Below are positions 23,587 to 31,951 of a DNA stretch of 64,000 nt, piece after piece. The notes under the pieces were generated by a model. That model was not told the DNA's origin. It saw only the letters and a list, made by a program, of their open reading frames with translations, and did not search any database. Positions within the stretch are counted from its first letter, which is position 1; every line of letters starts with the position of its first letter. Source of the DNA: Thermus aquaticus (GTDB lineage Bacteria > Deinococcota > Deinococci > Deinococcales > Thermaceae); assembly GCF_001280255.1 (NCBI RefSeq), contig NZ_LHCI01000106.1, positions 1,625,217 through 1,689,216 on the forward strand. Reading direction: 5' to 3'. Both the position numbers and the translations under genes were made by a program.

Positions 23587-26166
23587 GTGCCCTACCCGGT
23601 GCCCCCCTCGAGGCTCCGCCCGCCCCGCACCGCCCGGGAGGTGTCCCGCCTCCGCCCCCTGGGCCTGGTGGAGGCCGCCTTTGGCAAAAGCCCGGGGGTG
23701 GTCCTGGCGGCAGGGCCCGGCTACGGCAAGACCAGCCTGGCGGCGGAGATGGGCGGGATTTACCTGGCCCTGGCCGAGGAGGCCAAGGACCCGGCGGTCT
23801 TCCTCTGGCACCTCCTCTACGCCTACCGGGACCGGGCCGGGCTCTCGGAGGCCGCCCGCCTGCTGGAAGGGGGAGCCTGGCCCCGGGCCCTCGAGGCCTT
23901 CCTGGAGGCCCTGGAACCCCTGGGCCCCCAGCTTCTCGTCCTGGACGAGGCCCATAGGGCGGAAAGCCCCGGGGTCCTGAAGGCCCTGGAGGGGCTCTGC
24001 CGCCTCCCCTCTCTGCGCCTCCTCCTCCTCTCCCGCAAGGCCGCCCCCTTCGCCTTCCTCACCGTCCTAACCGAGCAGGAGCTGGCCTTTGACCCCGAAG
24101 AGGCCTGGGCCCTGGCCAAGGCCCTGGCCCCGGAGCTCCCCGCCTTTGAGGTGGAGCGGGCCCACTCCCTGGTGCGGGGCTGGCCCCTGGGCCTCCGGGT
24201 CGTCCTCTTGGCCATGCGCCGGGGCCTAAGGCCTGAGCTCGCCCTGGAGAGCGGGGAGGGCCTCCTCACCTATCTGGCCTACGGCCTTCCCCAGGAGCTC
24301 CTCCTAAAGGCGGCCCGGCTCGCCCTCCTGGGGGAGGTGCCGGAGGAAGAGGCCCAGGACCTCCTCCCCTACGCCGAGGACCTCCTCCTGGAGCGCAGGC
24401 CGGGCAGGCTGGCCTTCCACCCCCTGGTGCGGAGCGCCCTCAAGGCCCTTCTGCCCGAGGCCGAGGCCCGGGAGCTTCTGGCCCAGGCCGCCGAGACCGC
24501 CCTCCACCAGGGCGAGGGGGTCCGGGCGGCGGAGTTCCTGCTGGAGGCCGGGCGCTTCGGCCACGCCGCCGACCTCCTCCTCAAGGAAGGGCAGGCCTGG
24601 CTTGAGCGGGGCCTCACCTACACGGTCCTCAGGCTCCTCGCCCACCTGCCCGAGGGGGTGAGGCGGGGGCGGACGGGGCTATTCCTCCTCGAGGCCGAGG
24701 CCCTGCGCCAGGCGGGGCGGTACCGGGAGGCGGAGGCCGCCTACCAGCGGGCCCTGGAGGCGGGGGAGGGCCGGGCCTACCTGGGCCTGGTGCGCCTCTT
24801 CCTGGACACGGTGGAGCCCGCCCGGGCCAGGCCCTACCTGGAGGAGGCCCTGAAGCGCTTCCCCGAGGAGGCGAGCCCCCTCCTGGCGGAAAACCTCCTC
24901 AACGAGGGGCGGCCAGAAGAGGCCCTCGCCCTTGGGCTTTCTGGCCCCAGGGTTCTCCTCAGGCTGGGCCGGCCCGACGAGGCCCTGGCCCTCCTCAAGG
25001 AGGCCCAGGACCCGGGCCTCCACCGCCCGCCCCAGAACCACCGGGAAGGGACCCTACTCCGGGCCCTCCTGGAGTGCGTGGCCGGGGATGCGGAAGAGGG
25101 CCTGCGCTTCGCCGAGCGGGGCCGTTTTGAGGCCGAGGTCCTGGGAAGCCCCTTCGGCGTGAGCCTGGCCGAGGCCAGGAAGGGGCACGCCCTCCTGGCC
25201 CTGGGGCGGCCCGCCGAGGCCCGGGGAGCCTACCAGACGGCCCTGGCCCTGGCCGAGGGCGGACCCGCCCGCCTCCGGGTGGAGGCTCTGGGAGGATTGG
25301 CCGCCCTGGGGGACCGGGAGGCCTACGGAGAGATGGTCCGCCTGGCCCGGGCGGCGGGGGACCTCTGGGTGGAGGGGTTCATGACCCTGGTGGTGGCCCT
25401 GGCCTGGCTCCGCCGGGGAGAGGCCTTCCCTCTGCCTCCCCTGGAGCTCCTGGACCCCTTCCTTAGGGCGGTGGCCCAGGCTTACCCCTTCGCCGACGGT
25501 TTTGAAGGGCTCCTTCTCCGCTACCCCTTCCTCGCCGGCCGCACCCTCTTTACCCCGCCGCTTCCCCGGCTACGCCGGGGCCTCTGGCGCCTGGGACGGC
25601 TCCCCGAGGCCTACCACCCCGGGGTGTCGGTGGAGATTCGGACCCTGGGAAGCTTCCAGGTCCTGGTGGAGGGGAGACCCGTGCGCCTGCGCCGGGAGAA
25701 GGCCAGGCTCCTCCTGGCCCTTCTGGCCGCACGGGACTGGCACAAGGAGGACCTCCTGGAGGCCCTAGAGGCCTCCCCGGGGGAGTTCCGGGTCCTCTGG
25801 TGGGAGGTGGTGAACGCCCTGGAGCCCGGCCGCCCCAAAGGGGCACCTCCCTACTTCCTGCGGGCCCGCCCCTACGGCCTCCGCCTCGAGGTCCCCGAGC
25901 TCTACCTGGACCTCCTGGACCCCAAGGCCCCCCTGGACCTCCCCTTCGCCGACCTGGACCACCCCGCCCTGGAGGAGCGCCGCCTGGCCTACCTGGCGGA
26001 GAAAAGGCGCCTCCTGCGGCAGGGCCAGGACCTGAGGGGCTGGCTCGCCCTCCTCCGGCTGGACCCCCTGAACGAGGAGGCCTTCGCCCGGCTCCAGGGA
26101 AGCCCCCTGGCCCAGGAGGCGGAACGGCTCCGGCAGGAGGCCCTGCGGGAGCTGGGCCTGGGCTAA
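23587..26166 (+). CDS. ATPase/TPR transcriptional activator with C-terminal BTAD (SARP-like) domain
   Basis: 859-residue regulator. Order: STAND-type ATPase with Walker A AGPGYGKTS (42-50) and Walker B LLVLDEAH (116-123); a helical TPR-like middle (about 280-640, with RYREAEAAYQRALEAGEGRAYLGL); then a winged-helix domain from about 680 (VEIRTLGSFQVLVEGRPVRL) and a BTAD-like helical end. This is the MalT/LAL plan with a SARP DNA-binding module, so it probably activates on sensing a small molecule. GTG 23587 directly abuts GGAGGT and GTG 23599 is 12 bases away, so the start is uncertain. It is divergent from the 14-gene run and is its probable regulator. Confidence 0.85.
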   Translation: MPYPVPPSRLRPPRTAREVSRLRPLGLVEAAFGKSPGVVLAAGPGYGKTSLAAEMGGIYLALAEEAKDPAVFLWHLLYAYRDRAGLSEAARLLEGGAWPRALEAFLEALEPLGPQLLVLDEAHRAESPGVLKALEGLCRLPSLRLLLLSRKAAPFAFLTVLTEQELAFDPEEAWALAKALAPELPAFEVERAHSLVRGWPLGLRVVLLAMRRGLRPELALESGEGLLTYLAYGLPQELLLKAARLALLGEVPEEEAQDLLPYAEDLLLERRPGRLAFHPLVRSALKALLPEAEARELLAQAAETALHQGEGVRAAEFLLEAGRFGHAADLLLKEGQAWLERGLTYTVLRLLAHLPEGVRRGRTGLFLLEAEALRQAGRYREAEAAYQRALEAGEGRAYLGLVRLFLDTVEPARARPYLEEALKRFPEEASPLLAENLLNEGRPEEALALGLSGPRVLLRLGRPDEALALLKEAQDPGLHRPPQNHREGTLLRALLECVAGDAEEGLRFAERGRFEAEVLGSPFGVSLAEARKGHALLALGRPAEARGAYQTALALAEGGPARLRVEALGGLAALGDREAYGEMVRLARAAGDLWVEGFMTLVVALAWLRRGEAFPLPPLELLDPFLRAVAQAYPFADGFEGLLLRYPFLAGRTLFTPPLPRLRRGLWRLGRLPEAYHPGVSVEIRTLGSFQVLVEGRPVRLRREKARLLLALLAARDWHKEDLLEALEASPGEFRVLWWEVVNALEPGRPKGAPPYFLRARPYGLRLEVPELYLDLLDPKAPLDLPFADLDHPALEERRLAYLAEKRRLLRQGQDLRGWLALLRLDPLNEEAFARLQGSPLAQEAERLRQEALRELGLG

Positions 26167-26185
26167 ACCGGGTCCTGGCAAGGAT

Positions 26186-26950
26186 CTAGGTGGCCGTGGC
26201 CCCCCCGTCCACGGGGAGGACGGCCCCGGTGATGTAGTCCGAGGCGGGGCTTGCCAGGAAGAGGACCGCTCCGCCCAGCTCCCCCGGTCTTCCCGGCCGG
26301 CCCAGGGGCAAGGTGGCCTGGAGCAGGGACTCTATCCGGGGCAGGACCTTCTCCGTCATGCGGGTGGGGAAGAAACCCGGGGCCAGGGCGTTGACCCGGA
26401 TGCCCCACCTTCCCCACTTCACCGCCAGGTCCCGGGTGAGGGCGATTAGCCCCCCTTTGGAGGCGGAGTAGCCCACGGCGTCCAGGACCTCGGGGTACTC
26501 CCCCTTGAGGCCGGCCACGGAGGCGATGTGGATGATCTTGCCGTAACCCCTCTCCTTCATCCGCCTGGCCGCCACGCGGCTGGCCAGGAAGGCGCCCACC
26601 AGGTTGACCTCCAACACCTCCCGCACCTTCTCCACCGGCATCTCCAGGCTGGGGGCGCCCCAGCTGATCCCGGCCGCGTTGACCAGGATGGTCAGGGGCC
26701 CCAGGGTCGCCTCCACGGCCACCACCACCTCCTCCAGCCGGGCCTCGTCCCGCACGTCCCCTTCCAGATAAAGGGCCTCCTCCCCTAAAGCCTTCCTCGC
26801 CTCCTCCAGGAAGCTGGCCCGCCGGGCCAGAACGGCCACCCTGGCCCCCGCTTCCTGGAGGGCCAGGGCGGCCTCGAGGCCCAGCCCCCGGGAGCCCCCG
26901 GTCACCAGGGCCGCCTTGCCGTCTAAGCGAAAACGCTCTAGAAACATCAT
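26186..26950 (-). CDS. Short-chain dehydrogenase/reductase
   Basis: NAD(P)-dependent oxidoreductase, 254 residues. TGGSRGLGLEAAL is the cofactor loop, NAAGI replaces NNAG, Ser is in HIASVAG and YSASKGG holds Tyr/Lys. The C-terminus ITGAVLPVDGG is standard. It resembles gluconate-5-dehydrogenase/3-oxoacyl reductase-type SDRs; the neighbour is a long-chain acyl-CoA ligase, so a 3-hydroxyacyl-type substrate is likely. ATGATG start at 26950 overlaps the stop of the ligase gene. Confidence 0.85.
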   Translation of the reverse strand: MMFLERFRLDGKAALVTGGSRGLGLEAALALQEAGARVAVLARRASFLEEARKALGEEALYLEGDVRDEARLEEVVVAVEATLGPLTILVNAAGISWGAPSLEMPVEKVREVLEVNLVGAFLASRVAARRMKERGYGKIIHIASVAGLKGEYPEVLDAVGYSASKGGLIALTRDLAVKWGRWGIRVNALAPGFFPTRMTEKVLPRIESLLQATLPLGRPGRPGELGGAVLFLASPASDYITGAVLPVDGGATAT

Positions 26951-28557
26951 GCCCCTCCGCCAAAAAAGTCCCTGTACTTCTCCCTAAGAGCCCGCTTGAG
27001 GAACTTGCCGGCGCTGGTCCTGGGGATCTCCTCCACGAAGACGTAGGCGTCGGGAAGCTGCCACTTGGCGAAGCCCGCCTCGAGGAGGTGCCCGTTCAGC
27101 TCCTCGGGGCTGGGGGGCTCGTCCCGGGGCACCACCACGGCCAAGGGCCTTTCCTGCCACCTAGGGTGGGGAATGGCCACCACCGCCGCCTCCCGCACCT
27201 TGGGGTGGCCCATGAGGGCGTTCTCCAGGTCCACGCTGGAGATCCACTCCCCGCCGGACTTGATGAGGTCCTTGAGGCGGTCCTTGATCTCCAGGTAGCC
27301 CTCCTCGTCCCAGACGGCGATGTCCCCGGTGCGGAACCAGCCGTCCGGGGTCAGGGCGGCCCGGCTGGCCTCCTCGTTCCGGTAATAGCCCTGGGTGATC
27401 CAGGGGCCTTTGAGCTGGACCTCCCCCATGGTCTTCCCGTCTTTGGGCACGGGCCTTCCCCCCTCGTCCGCCACCCTGAGGCGCACCAGGGGGATGGGGA
27501 GGCCGGTTTTGGCCTTGAGGGCGGTCTTCTCCTCAGGAGAGAGGCGGGCCTCCAGGTGGCTTTTGAGGAAGTTCTGCACCACCACCGGGGAGGTCTCGGT
27601 GAGACCGTAGCCCTGGCGCACCTCAATGCCCAGGCGCTCAAAGCGCTCCACCAGGCTCCGCGGAGCCGCCGAACCCCCCACCACCAGGCGCCTCAGGGTC
27701 TTGAGGCGGTGGCCTGTGCTCTCCAGGTGGTCGGCCAGGGCCAGCCAGACCGTGGGCACCCCGGCAGTAAAGGTCACCCCCTCCCCATCAAAGAGCTCCA
27801 CCAGGGAGGCGGGGTCCAGCCTAGGGCCGGGGAGGACCTGTTTGGCCCCCACCAAGGTAGCGGCGTAGGGGAGGCACCAGGCGTTGACGTGGAACATGGG
27901 GACCACAGGAAGCACGGTGTCCTTCTCGGAAAGGGCAGTGCCGTCCTCCAGGTTGGCGGCCAGGCTGTGGAGGACCAGGGCCCGGTGGCTGTAGACCACC
28001 CCCTTGGGAAGCCCCGTGGTGCCGGTGGTGTAGGCCATGCCGCAGGCGGCCTCCTCGGGGAGGCGCACCGGCTCAGCCTCCTCCCCCAGGACCGCCTCGT
28101 AGGCCAGGTAGCCCTCGGGGGCTTTCTCGTCCATCACCACAAAGTGGGCCACGGTCTTGAGCTCGGGCCGGAGGGCCTCCACCAGGGGCAGGAGCTGGGG
28201 GTCAAAGAGGAGGACCTTGTCCTCGGCGTGGTTGAGGATGTAGGCGATCTCCTTGGGGGAGAGGCGGGGGTTGGCGGTGTGGAGGACGGCCCCCATCCCG
28301 GGCACGGCGAAGTAGGCCTCCAGGTGGCGGAAGTGGTTGAAGCCCAGGGTGGCCACCCGGTCCCCCACGCCCACCCCGAGGGCCCTCAAGCCTCCCATGA
28401 GCCGCTTGGCCCGGCGGTGGACCTCGGCGTAGGTGGTGCGGTGGACCTCGCCGGTGTGGAGGCGGGAAACCACCTCCTTCTTCCCAAAAAGCTCCGCCGC
28501 CCGCTCCAGGAAGTCCCAAAGGTTCAGCTCCTCGTCCATCATGGTGCTTAAAAGCAC
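26947..28557 (-). CDS. fadD: Long-chain fatty-acid:CoA ligase, Thermus type
   Basis: Converts long-chain fatty acids to acyl-CoA with ATP, entry to beta-oxidation. 536 residues. P-loop YTTGTTGLPKGVV, the A motif GYGLTETSPV, FRTGDIAVWDEEGYLEI and the linker KDLIKSGGEWISS are present, and the sequence is close to the crystallised T. thermophilus enzyme as I remember it. A GTG at 28557 with GGGGGGTG upstream is preferred; ATG 28542 is the alternative. A short palindrome GTGCTTTTAAGCAC (28543-28556) covers the start. Coupled to the SDR downstream. Confidence 0.94.
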   Translation of the reverse strand: MLLSTMMDEELNLWDFLERAAELFGKKEVVSRLHTGEVHRTTYAEVHRRAKRLMGGLRALGVGVGDRVATLGFNHFRHLEAYFAVPGMGAVLHTANPRLSPKEIAYILNHAEDKVLLFDPQLLPLVEALRPELKTVAHFVVMDEKAPEGYLAYEAVLGEEAEPVRLPEEAACGMAYTTGTTGLPKGVVYSHRALVLHSLAANLEDGTALSEKDTVLPVVPMFHVNAWCLPYAATLVGAKQVLPGPRLDPASLVELFDGEGVTFTAGVPTVWLALADHLESTGHRLKTLRRLVVGGSAAPRSLVERFERLGIEVRQGYGLTETSPVVVQNFLKSHLEARLSPEEKTALKAKTGLPIPLVRLRVADEGGRPVPKDGKTMGEVQLKGPWITQGYYRNEEASRAALTPDGWFRTGDIAVWDEEGYLEIKDRLKDLIKSGGEWISSVDLENALMGHPKVREAAVVAIPHPRWQERPLAVVVPRDEPPSPEELNGHLLEAGFAKWQLPDAYVFVEEIPRTSAGKFLKRALREKYRDFFGGGA

Positions 28558-28581
28558 GCCTTCACCCCCCTTGGTCTAAGT

Positions 28582-28974
28582 CTACTGCCCTCCTTGGTCT
28601 TGGTCCGGCTCCAGCCGATAAAAGGTTCCCTTGGCGAAGGCCACAGGGCTACCTTCCAGGTAGATCTCCCCCACCGCAAAGACCAGCCGCTTCCCCAGGT
28701 GGAGGATGCGGCCCCTTGCCAACAAGCTGCCGCCCCGTACGGGCCTCAGGTAGCTCACCGCTAACTCTGCGGTGACCACTTTTCCCGCTAGGCTCTCCGC
28801 GGCGCTCCCCAAGGCGCTATCCAGAAGAGCCGCTAAGATGCCCCCGTGCACCAGGCCCTGGCCTTGGAGAAACTCCTCTCGCACCTTCAAGCAAAGTTCC
28901 GCCTCACCGCCCGCCTTTTTTAGGACCTTGGCCCCGAACCAGCCAGCGAAAGGACTCAAGGAAACCTCCTCCAC
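28582..28974 (-). CDS. Hot-dog fold thioesterase (PaaI-like)
   Basis: Acyl-CoA thioesterase, about 130 residues. Typical motif GLVHGGILAALLDSALGSAA (about 40-60) with the catalytic Asp, then ELAVSYLRPVRGGSLLARG. The GTG at 28974 has no ribosome site; a TTG at 28959 has GAGGAGG five bases upstream and may be the true start (125 residues). It lies 24 bp before the acyl-CoA ligase gene, consistent with a fatty-acid unit. Confidence 0.85.
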   Translation of the reverse strand: MEEVSLSPFAGWFGAKVLKKAGGEAELCLKVREEFLQGQGLVHGGILAALLDSALGSAAESLAGKVVTAELAVSYLRPVRGGSLLARGRILHLGKRLVFAVGEIYLEGSPVAFAKGTFYRLEPDQDQGGQ

Positions 28975-29268
28975 GTTGTGGAAGCGAAGGTCACCTCATC
29001 TCCACAGATCACATGCCCGATGGAGGCGGGCTTCCAGGGTTGGGGGTTCCGGGTCCCTGTCTGAGCAAGGAGGAGGTGGCGTTGCCGGAAGCCCCATAGT
29101 GTGAAGAGGGACAAAAGGCCAGGGGGGTGGTGGCCCCGGCAAAGGGAAGAAGTATGGTGGGCCTCGCTCCGGCGGGGCTGTAAACCCCAAGGCCCCTGAT
29201 AGCGGCCTCGGTGGCGATAGGGGCCCGTGCCGCACTGCGTGGCAAACCTCTGGCCCAGCTGAGAGTCC
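28975..29268. other. Stretch without a recognisable gene
   Basis: About 290 bp between the thioesterase and the next SDR. Open frames exist on the minus strand, but their translations are rich in P, G and R with no family pattern, and they are likely chance. Codon composition is unlike the flanks, so it may be decayed sequence. No operator of the kind found at 31415 is present. Confidence 0.4.
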
Positions 29269-30057
29269 CTAACATCCATGGACACCCTTGCCACCTCCTT
29301 TAGCAAACCCCGGCGGTAGGCTAGGAAGGCCTGCGATGGAGCGGCCTCCGTCTACGAAGAGGGCTTGGCCTGTGATAAAGCGGCTTTCTTCGGAGAGCAA
29401 GAAGAGGGCGGCCCGAGCCACCTCCTCGGGGCGGCCTGCCCGCCTAAGGGGAGAGGCCTCTACCTCTGCCCTCCAGGCCCAGTCGGGCAGACTCGCCGTC
29501 ATGGGGGTGGCGATGAGACCTGGGACGAGGGCGTTCACCCGAATGCCCTTCGGGGCCAGTTCCAGGGCCAGAGTGCGGGCGAGGCCAAGGATGCCCATTT
29601 TGCTGGTTGCGTAGTGAGCGAGCCCGAAGGCCCCTAAGGCTGCCACCGAGCCCGTGAGGACCAGGCTTCCCCCCTCACCTAGAACCTCCCCCGCCTTCCT
29701 GGCCACCAGGAAGCTTCCCGTGAGGTTGACCCGGAGAACCCTCTCCCAGTCCTCTAGGGATAGTTTCCAGGAAATGGCGGAGTGGGCCACGCCTGCAAAG
29801 TGGGCCAACCCGTGAAGCTGCCCGAACTCCTCCAGGCCCTCCTGGAAGGCCTGCTCCACCCCTTCGGGGTCGGTTATGTCTGCGGGGACGGCCAAGGCCT
29901 CGGTCTCTAGTTCTGCTACTGCTTCGGCTAGGGTAGCCTCCTCCTGGTCTACGGCCACGAGCCTCGCTCCTTCCTTTGCAAACAGCTTTAAGGCTACCCG
30001 GCCGATGCCGCTCGCCGCTCCGGTGATAAGGATGGTCTTGCCGGAAAGCCTTCCCAT
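29269..30057 (-). CDS. Short-chain dehydrogenase/reductase
   Basis: 262 residues. Cofactor loop TGAASGIGRVAL, FAGVAHS in place of NNAG, Ser in TGSVAAL, and YATSK with catalytic Tyr and Lys. A conserved ITGQALFVDGGRS end is followed by an unusual tail of about 20 residues. The ATG overlaps the stop of the serine hydrolase gene. Because that gene carries the island operator, this SDR is a candidate for an oxidoreductase step in the 4-hydroxyacid-type pathway encoded between 31 and 45 kb (inference). Confidence 0.82.
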   Translation of the reverse strand: MGRLSGKTILITGAASGIGRVALKLFAKEGARLVAVDQEEATLAEAVAELETEALAVPADITDPEGVEQAFQEGLEEFGQLHGLAHFAGVAHSAISWKLSLEDWERVLRVNLTGSFLVARKAGEVLGEGGSLVLTGSVAALGAFGLAHYATSKMGILGLARTLALELAPKGIRVNALVPGLIATPMTASLPDWAWRAEVEASPLRRAGRPEEVARAALFLLSEESRFITGQALFVDGGRSIAGLPSLPPGFAKGGGKGVHGC

Positions 30058-31298
30058 CAGCGCAAACTGGCGTAGACTGCGTTCCTAAAGAGCTGGGCGT
30101 AGTAGGTGCGCCCTCCGGGATTCTGCATCATGTAGATGCCCACGAGCCGCTCCTTGGGGTCCACGAAGAAGTAAGTGCCGAAAAGCCCTGCCCAGAAGTA
30201 GTCTCCCGCCGATCCCGGAAGGGGACTGCCTCCCTCGGAAAGGCGTACGGCCACACCTAGGCCGAAACCGTACCCTGGGCCCGGGAGGTAGGGGTCTCCC
30301 CGCTGTAGGGAGGGGAGATAGAGGGGTCCAAGGTGATCTCGAGTGAGGAGCTCCACGCTTTTGCGGGAGAGGATGCGCTTACCTGCGAGCTCCCCCCCAT
30401 TCAGGAGGGCCTGGAGAAAGCGGTAGTAGTCCAAGGCTGTGGCCACGGCTCCCGCACCCCCCGAGAAACGCTTGGGGGGTTCTCGGATGTTGAGGGCTGG
30501 AGGGGTGGGGCTTCGGGTAAAGGGGTCCTGACGGAAGGGCTCGGCGATCCGTTCCCACTTCTCCTTAGGCACCTGGAAGCCGCTATCGGCCATTCCCAGG
30601 GGTTTGAAGATGCGCTCTGCCATGAGCTCAGCGAGGCTTTTCCCCGCTATCTTTTCCAGGAGGTGGCCCAGGAGGTCCGTGGAGTTACCGTACTCCCACA
30701 CCGAGCCTGGTGAAAACTGGAGGGGAAGACGGGCGAGCTTGCTGAGGAACTCCTCCGGGGTCTGGTCTACAGCGTCCACCCCTACCTTGCGGTATTCCTG
30801 CTTAACCAGGGAATCAAAGAAGATCCCGTAGGTTATTCCAGAGGTGTGGCGCAGGAGGTCGTAGATGGTGATGGGCCTTGGCGCGGAGACAAGCTCCAGC
30901 ACGGATCTCCCATCTTGGGACTTCTCTACCCCTACCCTGAGGTCCCGGAACTCAGGGAGGTAGAGGGCGATGGGGTCGGTAAGGAAAAGCCTCCCTTCCT
31001 CCACCATCTGCAAGGTTAAGACCGAGGTCAGGGGCTTTGTCATGGAGTAAACCCGGAAGATGGCCTCTTTGGACATGGGGGCCTTGGTCGTGGGATCCAG
31101 GTACCCCACGGCCTCGTGGAGGACCACCCGGCCGTTTCGGGCCACCAAGAATACCGCCCCGGGGAGCCTGCCCTGGTCTACCTCAGCCTCGAGGCGGGCC
31201 TTGAAGGCGGCGAGCCGGCTTAAGTCCACCCCCTCCTGGACCTGGGCTAAGGCCAAGCTCAGGAGGAACCCAATGGTGATCCAAGTTCTACCCTTCAC
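30057..31298 (-). CDS. Exported class C beta-lactamase-like serine hydrolase/esterase
   Basis: 413 residues with signal peptide (MKGRTWITIGFLLSLALAQ). Nucleophile motif SMTK (SxxK) in FRVYSMTKPLTSV, the Tyr of YGNS (YxN) further on, and a WAGLFGT block where penicillin-binding enzymes have KTG. These are features of the family VIII esterases and D-aminopeptidase-like hydrolases more than of true lactamases. A possible substrate is an ester or lactone taken up by the adjacent importers. GTG 31298 with GGAGGTGAT upstream. Operon with the SDR after it. Confidence 0.82.
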   Translation of the reverse strand: MKGRTWITIGFLLSLALAQVQEGVDLSRLAAFKARLEAEVDQGRLPGAVFLVARNGRVVLHEAVGYLDPTTKAPMSKEAIFRVYSMTKPLTSVLTLQMVEEGRLFLTDPIALYLPEFRDLRVGVEKSQDGRSVLELVSAPRPITIYDLLRHTSGITYGIFFDSLVKQEYRKVGVDAVDQTPEEFLSKLARLPLQFSPGSVWEYGNSTDLLGHLLEKIAGKSLAELMAERIFKPLGMADSGFQVPKEKWERIAEPFRQDPFTRSPTPPALNIREPPKRFSGGAGAVATALDYYRFLQALLNGGELAGKRILSRKSVELLTRDHLGPLYLPSLQRGDPYLPGPGYGFGLGVAVRLSEGGSPLPGSAGDYFWAGLFGTYFFVDPKERLVGIYMMQNPGGRTYYAQLFRNAVYASLR

Positions 31299-31311
31299 CT
31301 TACATCACCTC

Positions 31312-31401
31312 CTAAAAGGTTGCTGGAGGGATGCTGCGGACGCTAGGGGCCCTTACCTTGACCAGTTCAGGCGGAGTTCGGTGTTGGCGACCTGGGTTCA
31401 T
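31312..31401 (-). CDS. 29-residue leader-like ORF before the serine hydrolase
   Basis: ATG 31401 is preceded by AAGGAGGTGAGGG, one of the best ribosome sites in the window, and the frame (MNPGRQHRTPPELVK ...) ends at TAG 31312-31314. The TAG overlaps the GGAGGTGAT site of the serine hydrolase, so the two would be coupled. It is rich in R and P and resembles no family I know. It may be a leader peptide, or the stub of a first operon gene lost by deletion. Confidence 0.4.
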   Translation of the reverse strand: MNPGRQHRTPPELVKVRAPSVRSIPPATF

Positions 31402-31414
31402 CCCTCACCTCCTT

Positions 31415-31470
31415 ACCGACCGTTCAGTAGAATTGAGGCCATATTAAGCCCCCCGGCTATCTCCTGTCAA
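31415..31470 (-). promoter_or_regulatory. Promoter and TetR-type operator, serine hydrolase operon
   Basis: Minus strand TTGACA (31470-31465), then 17 or 18 bp, then TTAATA/TAATAT (31447-31441). Immediately downstream lies the operator ACCGACCGTTCAGT (31415-31428, plus-strand reading), a 14-bp imperfect palindrome shared with sites at 31860 and 44802. The position over the start of transcription suits a repressor. Confidence 0.65.
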
Positions 31471-31499
31471 GGTGGGGCCTGTCTGACCTCTCATCACTT

Positions 31500-31725
31500 G
31501 CCCCCTCCCAGCTCCTGAAGCAACCTGGCAGCTCCACCACCACCGCTTCCCGCCAGGGCGGGGGCCCCTGGGCCAGGGCGATCCGGGCCAGGCGGAAGCA
31601 GTTCCTTCCTCTTTGGGGCCCCCACCCCAGATGAACCGCCGCCCATAGGGAGGCGTCCGGCCCGGAAGCCCAAGGAAGGCCAGATACCAGGGTTCCCGCC
31701 TCCCCTGGTAGTTGTGGGTTGCACA
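31500..31725 (-). pseudogene. Degenerate transposase fragment
   Basis: One minus-strand frame from about 31718 reads NYQGRREPWYLAFLGLPGR, then PPYGRRFIWGGGPKEEG. The EPWYLA block followed by YGRRF resembles the region of IS4/IS701-type transposases between the second Asp and the catalytic Glu, but the Glu and Lys positions are lost and the frame shifts after about 60 codons. Inferred remnant only; no inverted repeats were found. Confidence 0.4.
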
Positions 31726-31802
31726 CCTTACTAACCCCCCTCTTCTTTTCCCCTTGTCAAGCCCCGGCCCTCACGGTGATGAGGGCTCAGCTGCGCCCCC
31801 TC

Positions 31803-31873
31803 TTGACACTTCTGGGTTGAGGGGTTAACCTATACTCAACCGTTTACTCAACCGTCCCGACCGACTAGTCGGT
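31803..31873 (+). promoter_or_regulatory. Promoter with two operator types, second LIV operon
   Basis: TTGACA (31803-31808), 17 bp, TAACCT (31826-31831); TATACT (31831-31836) is an alternative -10. The operator ACCGACTAGTCGGT (31860-31873) is a perfect 14-bp palindrome just downstream of the expected +1. In addition GGTTGAG (31815-31821) and two CTCAACC copies (31835-31841, 31847-31853, 12 bp apart) form a second, unrelated repeat set around the -10. Confidence 0.68.
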
Positions 31874-31951
31874 AACTTCGCCTAACGAGTCCGTCTGGAA
31901 GACGGTCAGGGTCTTTGGCGGAACACTTGGCTTAGAAGGGGGGAGCTAAGG

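Larger units (their letters stand above)
31402..31951. other. 550-bp intergenic region between divergent operons
   Basis: It holds two promoters with related operators (31415-31470 minus, 31803-31873 plus) and, between them, a degenerate transposase piece (31500-31725). No intact gene is seen. Confidence 0.55.

Noticed and set aside
27088..28551. 487-codon plus-strand open frame opposite the acyl-CoA ligase
   Set aside because: Antisense shadow of a clear gene. In high-GC DNA the opposite strand lacks stops; its translation is rich in G, H, V, P with no family pattern.
28956..29306. Minus-strand open frames between the thioesterase and SDR genes
   Set aside because: No ribosome site, no family-like sequence in any frame, and composition unlike the neighbouring genes.
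30057..31298. True beta-lactamase
   Set aside because: SxxK and YxN are present, but the third motif is WAGLFGT rather than KTG and the context is catabolic; esterase-type activity is more likely.
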